DNA from: an uncultured SAR86 cluster bacterium
Lineage (GTDB): Bacteria; Pseudomonadota; Gammaproteobacteria; Magnimaribacterales; D2472
Length of the DNA stretch: 64,000 nt
Direction of reading: 5' to 3'
Assembly (NCBI GenBank): GCA_902602595.1
Contig: CACKRJ010000001.1
Span: forward strand, 186,001 to 250,000
Part shown: in pieces, positions 17,082 through 25,962 of the stretch
Numbering within the stretch: the stretch's first letter is position 1
Layout: each line of letters begins with the position of its first letter
Notes under the pieces: model-generated
Databases searched by the model: none
What the model saw: only the letters and a program-made list of their open reading frames with translations
Told to the model about the DNA's origin: nothing
Translations under genes and position numbers: made by a program

Positions 17082-18460
17082 TAACTAAGAAATTTCTTTG
17101 CGATAAGTTTACCGGCAGCCACTCCATATTGATCAAATGGATTAATTTGAAGCATTTTTGCAGTAATAAAAACTCTATGCTCCCAAGTAGCAAGCAAAAA
17201 ACCGAGCGCTTCAAGTGACAGTTTATTTAAATGGAAAAGATTAACTGGGGAGTTACTATTTGTTTTTTCAAGTAAATTTGCAGACCCATTTAACTTTGAA
17301 GATAGTAATGAAGCTTGTCCTTTTGCTTGAGCGGATGATAGCGGGCTACTTCTTGAAGTTGAATAAATAATGTCTGTACAAAATCCAGCTGTGCCCTGAT
17401 GTAATAATTGAAAGTATGAATGTTGAGCAGTTGAACCGAAGCCTCCAAATATTGACTGGCCTGTTTCTTTAAATATAGATTTAGGATTCGGCTGTTTTCC
17501 AAGTGACTCCATTTCAAGTTGCTGAATATAATTTGTTAAAGAGCGCAATTTCCAGTTATAAGAAAGAACAACCCTATTTTTTTTATTTTTAAAGTTGCTG
17601 AACCATAGATCAGAAAATGCCAGTATTTTTATAAATTTTTGATATTGCTTATCTTCTTTTGAATTTCCTAACAGCATTCTGTCTGCTATCGATCCACCTT
17701 TTAAAAATGATGAGAAATTATTTTCTAGCCCAGTGCTAAGAGATACTGGCGACCAAATAGAATACCTGCCTCCTACGGAGCTTGGAAATGAAATAATGCA
17801 GTCTTTTGCAAAACCCATTGAAATAGCTTTTTTTGAATTTGCTGTTATGACTATGGAATTGTTTGAATTCCTTTTCTGCCCTAACCACTTTAAACATAAT
17901 AAAGTTTCATCTGTTAATAATGACTTAGATGAAAAAATATAAAAATTCTTTTGCTTGCTTAATGGTTTTAATACTGTATTAAATTCGTCTTTATCCGGCC
18001 CGGACAAAAAATAATAATTTAATTTTGATGATTGATTCTTTGTAAATTCTTGCAGTAATTTTGGCCCTTCGTAAGAACCGCCGATACCGAAAGTAATGAT
18101 ATTCTTAAAACCATCTTTTTTAATCCTTTTTATAAATGGTTGAGTAATTTTCTTGAAATTAAACTCATTCGATTTTTGATTAATGCGATATTGGTGATGT
18201 AAGGCTGGTCTATTTTCTGTCTTATTAACAACTTCCCCTTCAAAGAGATCAGCTATCGAGCCTTGAAGATCTAATTGATTTGAAATTTCATTGAAGATTC
18301 TATAATGTTGAGACGAAAATTCTTTTAAGAATGATTGATAATTGAGAAATTCTGATTTGAATTTAAATGATAGATTTTTTTTTGCAACCCCAGCCTTTGA
18401 TAGCTTCTTTAGATCTGAGAAGGCGCTTTGAATTAATTTATTATTTTTCAATTGAATCAC
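17081..18460 (-). CDS. pgi: glucose-6-phosphate isomerase
   Basis: Interconverts glucose 6-phosphate and fructose 6-phosphate. It is 459 aa, shorter than the 549-aa E. coli protein but within the range of bacterial forms. GIGGSYEGP, the NKTENRPALHH block, ESLGKQPNPKS and GFGGSTAQHSYFQLLHQG correspond to the conserved catalytic segments, including the Glu and His active-site residues. The start is GTG at 18460, overlapping the pyrF stop by 20 nt; a TTG at 18451 is the other option. It supplies fructose 6-phosphate for the amino sugars of the neighbouring glycan cluster. Confidence 0.93.
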   Translation of the reverse strand: MIQLKNNKLIQSAFSDLKKLSKAGVAKKNLSFKFKSEFLNYQSFLKEFSSQHYRIFNEISNQLDLQGSIADLFEGEVVNKTENRPALHHQYRINQKSNEFNFKKITQPFIKRIKKDGFKNIITFGIGGSYEGPKLLQEFTKNQSSKLNYYFLSGPDKDEFNTVLKPLSKQKNFYIFSSKSLLTDETLLCLKWLGQKRNSNNSIVITANSKKAISMGFAKDCIISFPSSVGGRYSIWSPVSLSTGLENNFSSFLKGGSIADRMLLGNSKEDKQYQKFIKILAFSDLWFSNFKNKKNRVVLSYNWKLRSLTNYIQQLEMESLGKQPNPKSIFKETGQSIFGGFGSTAQHSYFQLLHQGTAGFCTDIIYSTSRSSPLSSAQAKGQASLLSSKLNGSANLLEKTNSNSPVNLFHLNKLSLEALGFLLATWEHRVFITAKMLQINPFDQYGVAAGKLIAKKFLS

Positions 18461-19130
18461 TAAAATTTTTTAATGCATTTGAAATATCTTCAGCTTGGGT
18501 AATTGGTCTACCAATTACAATGAATGAAGAGCCTTTTTGCGTTGCTTCTTTTGCACTCATAGTTCTTGCCTGATCATCCTCAACTGCAATATCTCTTATT
18601 CCAGGTGTTATTTTTATTTTATATTGATCAAGAATTGTATTTGCGATTTCTAGCTCATGAGGTGAGCAAACGACCCCATCTAAATTTGCTTTAGTGGCTA
18701 TTTTAAATAAGTTTTTTATTTGATCATCAAGATTGTTACCAAATAGGGCTAATACATCTGACTCTTCTAAACTTGTGAGTATTGACACTCCAATCACTTT
18801 AGTCTGAATGGATTGACCTGCAAGCATAGCTTTCTTAAGCATTTCTTCGCCACCAGATAAATGAACGGTCAACATTTCAATATCGGTATCATGAAAACCT
18901 AAAATTGTTTCATGAACAGTATTTGGTATGTCATGCAATTTTAAATCTAAAAAAATCTTAAATCCTTGAGAGGATACATGCTTAAGAAATGATTTTCCAA
19001 GAGCGTTAAAAACAACGCTTCCGATTTTAACCATACAAAGATCTGGATCAAGTTGATCTAAAATTATATTAGCCTGATTAAGATCAAATGTATCAATAGC
19101 TACAATTATTCTCGGATCAGTCATGAGCAT
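18441..19130 (-). CDS. pyrF: orotidine 5'-phosphate decarboxylase
   Basis: Last step of UMP synthesis: decarboxylates OMP. It is 229 aa, the standard size for the bacterial group. The catalytic DLKLHDIPNTV (Asp-x-Lys-x-x-Asp) is near residue 62, ITPGIR is the phosphate-binding segment, and GRPITQAED closes the barrel. The ATG at 19130 overlaps the ihfB stop by 14 nt; ATG at 19124 would give MTDPRIIVAID and is equally good. Its place after ihfB is also common in other gammaproteobacteria. Confidence 0.95.
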   Translation of the reverse strand: MLMTDPRIIVAIDTFDLNQANIILDQLDPDLCMVKIGSVVFNALGKSFLKHVSSQGFKIFLDLKLHDIPNTVHETILGFHDTDIEMLTVHLSGGEEMLKKAMLAGQSIQTKVIGVSILTSLEESDVLALFGNNLDDQIKNLFKIATKANLDGVVCSPHELEIANTILDQYKIKITPGIRDIAVEDDQARTMSAKEATQKGSSFIVIGRPITQAEDISNALKNFSDSIEK

Positions 19131-19413
19131 GCAGGAGCTTCTTGGATGCTTTGAAATGCATAATTGAGGTTTCGCCTAAATAAGATTCTTCTTTGGTCTT
19201 AGGGTTAATAAATTTCCTTGGTCTAATAGTTTTTTTTGAGAATGAGCCAAAGCCTCTTATCTCAACTCTATTATCTAATGCAACAGTATTAATTATTTCC
19301 TGAAGTATCAAGTCAATTCCTTCAATAATTGTTTCATCATTCAAAGTTGCAAATTTTCTTGAAAGATGGATCACTAAATCAGATTTATTAAAATTTTGTA
19401 CCTGTTTCTTCAT
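19117..19413 (-). CDS. ihfB: integration host factor beta subunit
   Basis: DNA-bending protein of the HU/IHF family that pairs with IhfA. It is 98 aa. RVEIRGFGSFS is the beta-specific version of the family signature, and INPKT holds the intercalating proline at the tip of the DNA-embracing arm. It lies 2 nt downstream of ihfA. In most gammaproteobacteria ihfB follows rpsA instead; here rpsA is followed by tRNA-Leu and pdxH, so ihfB seems to have moved next to its partner. Confidence 0.88.
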   Translation of the reverse strand: MKKQVQNFNKSDLVIHLSRKFATLNDETIIEGIDLILQEIINTVALDNRVEIRGFGSFSKKTIRPRKFINPKTKEESYLGETSIMHFKASKKLLHAHD

Positions 19414-19415
19414 TT

Positions 19416-19694
19416 TTAGTTCAAGAAATACTTAGCTTTTGAAGTTGAGCTAAAGCGAACTTTATTTTGGGATGGGATTTTGAAATTTTCCATGCTCTTT
19501 GGATTTCTACCGATTCTTTCTTTGGTTGTAAATATTTCAAAAGAGCCAAATCCAGAGAGCTTTATATTTTTTTGAGATCTAAGGGTTGTTTTTATCACTT
19601 GAAAAAATTCATCCACCAATGAATCAGAAATATCAACTGAAAGCCTCAATTCTTTTTTTAAAACTGCGCTTAGATTCTTTTTGGTCAAATTCAT
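19416..19694 (-). CDS. ihfA: integration host factor alpha subunit
   Basis: Partner of IhfB in the sequence-specific DNA-bending heterodimer. It is 92 aa. LTKKNLSAVLKKEL at the N-terminus, IKLSGFGSFEIF, and RIGRNPKSMENF with the intercalating proline match the alpha type. Its usual place directly after pheT is kept; the ATG region overlaps the pheT stop by 4 nt. The C-terminus is slightly shorter than in E. coli IhfA (99 aa). Confidence 0.9.
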   Translation of the reverse strand: MNLTKKNLSAVLKKELRLSVDISDSLVDEFFQVIKTTLRSQKNIKLSGFGSFEIFTTKERIGRNPKSMENFKIPSQNKVRFSSTSKAKYFLN

Positions 19695-21706
19695 GACCTT
19701 ATTTTAACATTCAATCTTTTTTCCAAAAGCTTCAATATCATTTGCATTGATCTATTGATTTCAGACTCTAATAAAGATTTGGTATTGCTTTGAAAAGTAA
19801 ATCTTAATGTCATGCTAACAGAGCCCTTAGGAATATCTTTTCCTTCAAAAGTATTAATAAGATTGAATGAGACTAGGTGCTTTATTGCTCTTTTAGATAT
19901 TGATCTTTCAACCTCTTCGTAAGAAATAGATTTATCTAAAACAACATTAATGTCTCGAGTTGAAAGAGGGAATTTGCTAGTTTTTACTATTTTTGGATTA
20001 ATGGAAGCTAATGAAATTTTTTCGGGATAAATTACAAATCCGTATGCTTGTTTCTTGACCAGTTTCTCTGTAACAGCAAGTTCTATCTCACCAATCACTG
20101 CAATCTTTTGCTTGCCAATAAATATATCTAACGCATTTTCATTGAATGGCATTAAAGAACTCGCTTTTTGAAACTCAATATTTTGCATACCTAGGGTTTG
20201 TAATAATTTAGAGATTTCTCCTTTTAGTGAAAAGAAATCATACGTTAGCTCTTTCTGACTCCAAGTTTGTTGAGGTCCATGATAATAGATAATGCCTGAT
20301 ATATGTAATGATTGAGTGAAGCCACTTTTTTCTTTTTTAAATACGTTGCCTGCTTCAAAAGCTTTAATAGACGTGTGCCCTTTTTTTACATTGCTGTTTA
20401 CTGCAGTAAATAGAGGCCTGAAAAGACTTCCTCTAAGCAATGGCTCGTTTTCATTTATTGGATTTTGTAATTCAGCAGGCTTCCAGTTATTAGAATTTAA
20501 TTGATGGAAGGAGTCTCTTGAAACAAATGGCATATGCATAAGTTCTTTAAAACCAGAATGAACAAGGCCAAGTCTAAGACGGTCTAATGCATTATTCCGC
20601 TTATTTTTTGTAATTGGACCCTCTTTTGGTTTTGATATAGGTATATTGTCATACCCATAAGATCTTAATAATTCTTCATACAAATCCTCTTCTAGAGAAA
20701 TGTCAAATCTGTGGCTGGGAATATTGAATGTGACATTCTTTTTACTTCTAGCATGTACCTTAAAACCAAGGTTTTTCAATATAAGAATTGCTTTGCTTGC
20801 CTTCAAGCTTAGGCCGGAAAATTTATTAAATCTTCCCACATCCAATTTGACATTTTTCTTTTTAATCTTGTGGGAATAAGAATAATAAAGTTCAGCCGAA
20901 TTATATTCCGCTATTTGATCTAATAGAAATAGATATCTTTCTAATGCTAGTTGCTGTAATTCAGGATCTACCCCTCTCTCAAAGCGATGCGAAGCATCAG
21001 TAGCTAAGCCATACTTTCTAGCTTGATTAACAATAACCTCAGGTCTAAAAAATGCAGCTTCAACAGCTATGCTAGAAGTGTTCGATGACACAGCAGATAC
21101 CTCACTGCCAATGATGCCAGCAATCGCTTGGATCCCAGATTGATCCTGAATTGTTAATGAAGAAGGCTGAACATCTTTTACGTCACCCCCAATAACCGTT
21201 ACTGAATTATTATTTTCTTGAGGAAAGCGAACATTAATTGGTAAAGCTAACTTAGCTAAATCAAATACATGCATAGGCGCACCAAGTTCTAACATCACAT
21301 AATTGCCTAAATCAACCAAGGGATTGATTAATGGAATACCAGCAGACTCTATGAAGCTTCGCTTTTTAGAATCTAGATTTTTTATTTTTTGTAAACCTTT
21401 AACCAGCATCAAATGATAATTGCCACAACCAAAGCCATCAATTTTGCTAATAATTTTCTTATCTTGGATAAGCTTTAATGATGAGGTTTCAATTTTTTGG
21501 TTAAGTTTTTTTGATTGATATGCATAGAATTCTCTTTCCAGACCTCTAAGTGATAGTGCATCTCCTCGGTTAGGAGTGATGTCAAATTCTATTAAATCTC
21601 CCTCTATTTCGCACTCAAAACCAACTTGCGTGAATACATCACTAAGTTTTTTTTGACTAAGGTTTGTATTAAGAAAATTCTTTAAATATGAATATTGAAT
21701 TTTCAT
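19691..21706 (-). CDS. pheT: phenylalanyl-tRNA synthetase beta subunit lacking the OB tRNA-binding domain
   Basis: Beta chain of the alpha2-beta2 PheRS. It has 671 aa against about 795 in E. coli. The N-terminus (SYLKNFLNTNLSQKKLSDV, then VGFECEIEG) passes directly into EFDITPNRGDALSLRG near residue 43. In E. coli about 110 residues of the EMAP/OB-fold tRNA-binding domain (B2) lie between these points. The B3/B4 editing region (SHRFERGVDPE), B5 and the C-terminal anticodon-binding FDX-ACB domain (KFPLSTRDINVVLDK) are present. The reading frame is intact, so this is a domain loss, not a frameshift. Confidence 0.95.
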   Translation of the reverse strand: MKIQYSYLKNFLNTNLSQKKLSDVFTQVGFECEIEGDLIEFDITPNRGDALSLRGLEREFYAYQSKKLNQKIETSSLKLIQDKKIISKIDGFGCGNYHLMLVKGLQKIKNLDSKKRSFIESAGIPLINPLVDLGNYVMLELGAPMHVFDLAKLALPINVRFPQENNNSVTVIGGDVKDVQPSSLTIQDQSGIQAIAGIIGSEVSAVSSNTSSIAVEAAFFRPEVIVNQARKYGLATDASHRFERGVDPELQQLALERYLFLLDQIAEYNSAELYYSYSHKIKKKNVKLDVGRFNKFSGLSLKASKAILILKNLGFKVHARSKKNVTFNIPSHRFDISLEEDLYEELLRSYGYDNIPISKPKEGPITKNKRNNALDRLRLGLVHSGFKELMHMPFVSRDSFHQLNSNNWKPAELQNPINENEPLLRGSLFRPLFTAVNSNVKKGHTSIKAFEAGNVFKKEKSGFTQSLHISGIIYYHGPQQTWSQKELTYDFFSLKGEISKLLQTLGMQNIEFQKASSLMPFNENALDIFIGKQKIAVIGEIELAVTEKLVKKQAYGFVIYPEKISLASINPKIVKTSKFPLSTRDINVVLDKSISYEEVERSISKRAIKHLVSFNLINTFEGKDIPKGSVSMTLRFTFQSNTKSLLESEINRSMQMILKLLEKRLNVKIRS

Positions 21707-22686
21707 GATGGAAATTGATTCAAAAAATCTAAATTGGATGAGTAAAATTCTCTGATATCTTTTACTCCATAGTAAAGCATAGCTAATCGCTCAACTCCCA
21801 TACCAAAAGCAAAGCCACGAAATTTTTTTGTATCTATGTTGCAGCCATTCAATACATTGGGATGAACCATTCCACATCCTAAAATTTCTAACCATCCCTC
21901 TTTGCCAAATTTTATATCTACTTCTGCTGAGGGCTCAGTGAAGGGAAAATATGATGGTCTAAATCTGACTTCCATTTTTTCATTAAAAAAATCTTCTACG
22001 AAATCTATTAAAACTCCTTTTAAATCACCAAAGGTAACATCTTCATCAACTACCAAACCCTCTATTTGAGTAAACATAGGTAGATGAGTGGTATCGGAGT
22101 CACATCTAAAAACTCTTCCAGGAGAAAGCATATATAAGGGTAAATCTTCTGAAAGCATTGCATGCACTTGAGTATTGGAAGTGTGCGTTCTTAATAAATA
22201 TTCTGATTTGTTATTAGAATTAAGATAAAAAGTGTCATGCATTTGTCTTGCAGGATGATTTTCTGGGAAATTTAATGCTTCAAAATTATAAAAGTCTGTC
22301 TCTATCTCATTTCCAGAAAAGATTTGATAATTTAAAGGAGTGAAATAGTTAATAATTTTTTGCGAAATCTTAGTTATTGGATGCAGAGAACCAACCAAAA
22401 AAGGATCAGCAGGAAGAGTTACATCTAATTTATTAAGATTACTTTTACCCTCTATATCTGCAAGGGAGGTCTCAAATAATTTAGTTAAATCATTCTTAAG
22501 AACATTTAACTCTTTTGCAGCAATTACTTTTTCATCTGATTTGAGATCTCTAAGCTTTGAGAATGAAGTAACAACAAAAGACTTTTTACCAAGATATTGG
22601 GATCTCAGTTGAAAGAATTCAGCCTCTGATTGAACGGATTTTAATTTGAGCGCGGCTGTTTCAATTAAATCCTGAGGGATTTGCAT
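21703..22686 (-). CDS. pheS: phenylalanyl-tRNA synthetase alpha subunit
   Basis: Catalytic chain of PheRS, attaching phenylalanine to tRNA-Phe. It is 327 aa, the usual length. An N-terminal coiled-coil tRNA-binding region (about residues 1-85) is followed by the class II core: HPARQMHDTFYL (motif 1-2 region), PGRVFRCDSDTTHLPMF (motif 2), FTEPSAEVDI, and GFAFGMGVERLAML (motif 3). It overlaps pheT by 4 nt (ATGA). Confidence 0.97.
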   Translation of the reverse strand: MQIPQDLIETAALKLKSVQSEAEFFQLRSQYLGKKSFVVTSFSKLRDLKSDEKVIAAKELNVLKNDLTKLFETSLADIEGKSNLNKLDVTLPADPFLVGSLHPITKISQKIINYFTPLNYQIFSGNEIETDFYNFEALNFPENHPARQMHDTFYLNSNNKSEYLLRTHTSNTQVHAMLSEDLPLYMLSPGRVFRCDSDTTHLPMFTQIEGLVVDEDVTFGDLKGVLIDFVEDFFNEKMEVRFRPSYFPFTEPSAEVDIKFGKEGWLEILGCGMVHPNVLNGCNIDTKKFRGFAFGMGVERLAMLYYGVKDIREFYSSNLDFLNQFPS

Positions 22687-22693
22687 GAGAACA

Positions 22694-23041
22694 TTATACC
22701 CTGACTTTTTCTACGATTTTCTTAAAAGTATCAGGATCAGAAAATGCAATTCCAGCTAAAGATTTTCTGTCTAGTTTTATATTTGCCTTCGAAAGCTGAT
22801 TAATAAATCTACTATAAGAAACTTCCAAAGGTAGCAAGGCAGCAGAGATTCTTGAAATCCATAGTGAGCGAAAAGTTCGTTTTTTGTTTCTTCTATCTCT
22901 AAAAGCGTATTGTAGGGCCTTCACATTAGATTGCTTAGCAGTCTTAAATAATCTGCTTCTTGCACCGTAGTGACCCTTAGTCGATTTTAGTACTTTCTTG
23001 TGTTTTGCTTTTGCAGCTAATGCTTTAGTTACTCTTGGCAT
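22694..23041 (-). CDS. rplT: 50S ribosomal protein L20
   Basis: Primary 23S rRNA-binding protein needed for early 50S assembly. It is 115 aa, full length. It starts MPRVTK and shows the KGHYGARSRLFKTAKQ and YAFRDRRNKKR basic blocks. In E. coli L20 also represses translation of the rpmI-rplT pair. It sits between rpmI (5-nt gap) and pheS (7-nt gap). Confidence 0.98.
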   Translation of the reverse strand: MPRVTKALAAKAKHKKVLKSTKGHYGARSRLFKTAKQSNVKALQYAFRDRRNKKRTFRSLWISRISAALLPLEVSYSRFINQLSKANIKLDRKSLAGIAFSDPDTFKKIVEKVRV

Positions 23042-23046
23042 GGTAT

Positions 23047-23244
23047 TTAGATGTTATATAAAAGTTTTTGCGCTATTTTTTTTGTCTCATCAGCCATCTT
23101 AATCATACCGCGATTATGACGTTTTCTTTTAGTAGTTTGCTTAGTCAAGATATGAGCGCGAGAAGCACTTCTTCTTTTTAAACCACTACCAGTAGCCTTA
23201 AAACGCTTTTTTGCACTTGAATGTGTTTTTAATTTATAACCCAT
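23047..23244 (-). CDS. rpmI: 50S ribosomal protein L35
   Basis: Small basic protein of the large subunit, 65 aa, full length. [19 protein letters not shown] and [14 protein letters not shown] are the conserved blocks. It lies 2 nt after infC and 5 nt before rplT in the standard order. Confidence 0.98.
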   Translation of the reverse strand: MGYKLKTHSSAKKRFKATGSGLKRRSASRAHILTKQTTKRKRHNRGMIKMADETKKIAQKLLYNI

Positions 23245-23246
23245 AA

Positions 23247-23774
23247 TTATTTCTTTCTTATTTGCGAGAGAACCATCAACAATTGCCTGCCTTCAAGAGA
23301 TGGCTCTTGATCAACTTGAGCAATATCTTGGAGGTCTTCCCTCAAACGATTTAAGAGATCAAGACCTAAATTACTATTTAGTATCTCTCTGCCTCTAAAT
23401 CGAACGCTGATTTTAGTCTTATCTCCATCATTAATAAAGCTTTTTATCTTTTTTAATTTAATATTGTAATCACCTATATCAGTTGTTGGACGAAACTTAA
23501 TCTCTTTTAATGACTGCTTTTTTGGTTTTTTAGAACCGCCAGTACTTTTTTTCTTTTCAAATTGAAATTTACCAAAATCCAATAGCTTGCATACTACAGG
23601 CTGCGCATCAGATGGAGAAACCTGAACCAGATCAAGACTTTTTTTCTGCGCCTCATCTAAAGCCTCATCAATGGCTAATAATCCAATTTTTTCTCCATCA
23701 GAACCAATTAACATAACCTCTTTTGCATAGATTTTGTTATTTATAGGAGTCGTTGATTTTTTCTTCAAAACGAT
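23247..23774 (-). CDS. infC: translation initiation factor IF-3
   Basis: Binds the 30S subunit, keeps it apart from 50S and checks the start codon and initiator tRNA. It is about 175 aa. The N-domain has [13 protein letters not shown] and GLLAIDEAL, and the C-domain has [17 protein letters not shown] and GREILN. No ATG is suitably placed. ATC at 23774 has AAGG 9 nt upstream, while TTG at 23768 is 15 nt away, so I favour ATC. IF-3 genes are known for rare starts (AUU in E. coli), which let IF-3 repress its own translation. Confidence 0.93.
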   Translation of the reverse strand: MVLKKKSTTPINNKIYAKEVMLIGSDGEKIGLLAIDEALDEAQKKSLDLVQVSPSDAQPVVCKLLDFGKFQFEKKKSTGGSKKPKKQSLKEIKFRPTTDIGDYNIKLKKIKSFINDGDKTKISVRFRGREILNSNLGLDLLNRLREDLQDIAQVDQEPSLEGRQLLMVLSQIRKK

Positions 23775-23806
23775 AGCTGGAGACCTTATATGATAAGAAA
23801 AAGATT

Positions 23807-23825
23807 AATCAAAGTATCTTTGATT
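23807..23825. promoter_or_regulatory. inverted repeat in the infC leader
   Basis: Perfect 8-bp arms AATCAAAG and CTTTGATT around TAT, 33 nt upstream of the proposed infC start, in the 123-nt gap between infC and pdxH. In the transcript it would form a short hairpin, or in DNA an operator. The gap holds no other gene; an operon promoter is expected here but I see no convincing -35/-10 pair. Confidence 0.4.
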
Positions 23826-23897
23826 TGAGAAATGAATTGTTAAGTGATTTAACATTGAAGTGGATTTTATAGCATTATTCATGAAAAGAAAACATTC

Positions 23898-24497
23898 TTA
23901 TGGCTGAAGAAATCTTTCTGCCCATTCGCTGTCTTGTTGCTCAAAGACATGCCTTTTATTTAATCTATTTTCATGGCCTTGCCAAAACTCAAAATAGTAA
24001 GGTGTGAAAGAATAGCCCCCCCAGAAGTTTGGTCTTGCTATTTGAGATGTCATGCTCTCTAGGGTCTCATTAAAATTTTTTGCAACTTCATCAAATGATT
24101 CAATAGTGTGAGATTGATTGGAGCTTATAGCTAAGGCATTTTTTTCTTTGGTCCTGCCTTGGAAATGCTCATCTGAGAATTCAGCAGATGTTTTACATAT
24201 TTTTGCTTTCATTCTAATTTGAGTATTAATACTTGCCCAATAAATAAGAATGGAAACTTGGCTGTGAGATTCAAACTGACTTGCTTTAGGAGAATGGTAA
24301 TTTGAAAAAAATATCCATTCATTATTAGCAATATATTTTAGATTTACATACCTTGCTTCAACTTCGCTTTTTACATCGTTATATGATGAAACAGAAATCG
24401 CTTCTATACCTTTTTGACCTTTGTCTAAGGCTTCCTGATATAGAGATTGAAAATGAATATAAGGTTTTTCAGAATTTAGATTAAGAAATTTGATCAT
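23898..24497 (-). CDS. pdxH: pyridoxamine 5'-phosphate oxidase
   Basis: FMN enzyme that oxidises pyridoxine- or pyridoxamine-5'-phosphate to PLP, the cofactor of many enzymes encoded in this window. It is 199 aa (E. coli 218), missing part of the flexible N-terminus. GIEAISVSSYN, LKYIANNEWIFFSNYHSPKA (FMN and phosphate contacts), and the C-terminal WGGYSF and YFEFWQGHENRLNKR blocks match the family. It starts 17 nt after tRNA-Leu, so its mRNA is probably released by processing of a tRNA-mRNA transcript. Confidence 0.88.
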   Translation of the reverse strand: MIKFLNLNSEKPYIHFQSLYQEALDKGQKGIEAISVSSYNDVKSEVEARYVNLKYIANNEWIFFSNYHSPKASQFESHSQVSILIYWASINTQIRMKAKICKTSAEFSDEHFQGRTKEKNALAISSNQSHTIESFDEVAKNFNETLESMTSQIARPNFWGGYSFTPYYFEFWQGHENRLNKRHVFEQQDSEWAERFLQP

Positions 24498-24513
24498 ATA
24501 AAATGAGATGTGA

Positions 24514-24600
24514 TGGTGCCCAGAGCCGGACTTGAACCGGCACGAAGTTGCCTTCGAGGGATTTTAAGTCCCTTGTGTCTACCAATTCCACCACCTGGGC
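24514..24600 (-). tRNA. tRNA-Leu (anticodon TAA)
   Basis: Minus-strand cloverleaf of 87 nt including an encoded CCA. The acceptor stem GCCCAGG pairs with the 3' strand, the anticodon stem AGGGA/TCCCT encloses the loop CTTAAAA (TAA), a long variable arm typical of class II tRNAs is present, and the T-arm contains GGTTCAAGTCC. It occupies the slot after rpsA where ihfB is found in many relatives. Confidence 0.97.
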
Positions 24601-24650
24601 AATTAGTTTGTTCGATCAATACGTTTCTTGCTTTAGGTATTTTAGAAAAA

Positions 24651-25958
24651 TTAAGCACTAAGCTTGAGTGAAATCCTTTCTCTTTCAGCATCAATTCCAA
24701 AAATGATACAAGAAAGTTTGTCGCCCTTCTTATAATTTTCCATTGCTTCAGCGGGATTTTCGTCTTCAGTAATATCTGAAAGGTGAATCAAACCATCTAT
24801 GTCACCCTCTAAACCTACAAAAATACCAAAATCAGTTACTGATTTGATGCTTCCTTCAACTGAATCACCTAATCCATACTTGTTAGCAAACTCTGTCCAA
24901 GGATTAGCTTTCGTTTGTTTTAAACCAAGAGAAATTCTTCTCTTATCATGATCAATCTCTAAAACCATGACTTTAATTTTCTCTTCTAAGTCAACAACCT
25001 TTGATGGGTGGATATTTTTATTAGTCCAATCTAGCTCTGATAAATGTATTAAGCCTTCCACGCCCTGTTCAAGCTCAGCAAAACATCCGTAGTCTGTTAA
25101 ATTTGAAACTGTAGCCTCATATACACCACCAACCGAATATTTGCCTTCAATTGTTTCCCATGGGTCATTTTGAATCTGCTTTAATCCTAATGAAACTCGA
25201 AGTTTTTCTTTATCAAAACTTAATACTTTTACATCAATTTCTTCACCAAGGCTTAAAAGCTCAGAGGGGTTGGTAACCCTTGACCATGAAATATCAGTTA
25301 TGTGAAGTAAACCATCTAAACCTCCCAGGTCAACAAAGGCACCATAGTCAGTTAAGTTTTTAACTACGCCTTTAACGATTTGGCCTTCATCAAGATTTTT
25401 TAATAACTCAACTTTTTCAGCAGAATTAATTTTTTCTAAAACAGCTTTTCTTGATAAAACAACATTATTTCGTTTGTAATCTAACTTAATAACTTTAAAT
25501 TCTTGAACAGTATTCTCAAGCTCTGGGGCTTCCTTGACAGGTCTAATATCTACAAGTGATCCAGGAAGAAATGCTTTAACAACATCAACCTCAACAGAAA
25601 AACCGCCTTTAACCCTTGTAAGAACCTTTCCTTCAACAAATTCTCCAGTCTCTAAGGCTTCTTCAAGTTTTTTCCAAGTTCCGATTTTTCTTGCCTTTTC
25701 ACGAGAAATTCGAGTCTCTCCATAGCCATCCTCAACTGCCTCTAAAGCAACTTGAACTTCATCACCAGATTCAATTTCAACAGAACCATCATTATTCCTG
25801 AACTCATCTAAAGAGATGACTCCCTCTGATTTTAATCCAACATGGACTGTAACCCATTCCTTATCAACATCTAAAACAACTCCTGTAACAATTGATCCGG
25901 GTTGCATTTCAAGTGTGCTTAGATTTTCATCTAATAGTGCAGCAAAACTTTCTGACAT
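24651..25958 (-). CDS. rpsA: 30S ribosomal protein S1, five-domain form
   Basis: RNA-binding protein that docks mRNA on the 30S subunit. It is 435 aa. I count five S1 domains, at about residues 19-91, 104-172, 190-260, 276-347 and 363-435. The first two are the divergent ribosome-binding pair, and the next three carry the DYGAF/DYGCF/DFGIF RNA-binding signature. E. coli S1 has six domains in 557 aa; the last domain is absent and the protein ends at RISLKLSA. A strong AAGGAAG site lies 7 nt before the ATG. Confidence 0.95.
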   Translation of the reverse strand: MSESFAALLDENLSTLEMQPGSIVTGVVLDVDKEWVTVHVGLKSEGVISLDEFRNNDGSVEIESGDEVQVALEAVEDGYGETRISREKARKIGTWKKLEEALETGEFVEGKVLTRVKGGFSVEVDVVKAFLPGSLVDIRPVKEAPELENTVQEFKVIKLDYKRNNVVLSRKAVLEKINSAEKVELLKNLDEGQIVKGVVKNLTDYGAFVDLGGLDGLLHITDISWSRVTNPSELLSLGEEIDVKVLSFDKEKLRVSLGLKQIQNDPWETIEGKYSVGGVYEATVSNLTDYGCFAELEQGVEGLIHLSELDWTNKNIHPSKVVDLEEKIKVMVLEIDHDKRRISLGLKQTKANPWTEFANKYGLGDSVEGSIKSVTDFGIFVGLEGDIDGLIHLSDITEDENPAEAMENYKKGDKLSCIIFGIDAERERISLKLSA

Positions 25959-25962
25959 ATTT

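Noticed and set aside
24494-24700. A 68-codon minus-strand reading frame covering tRNA-Leu
   Set aside because: It runs straight through the tRNA gene and into rpsA; the codons are explained by the tRNA.
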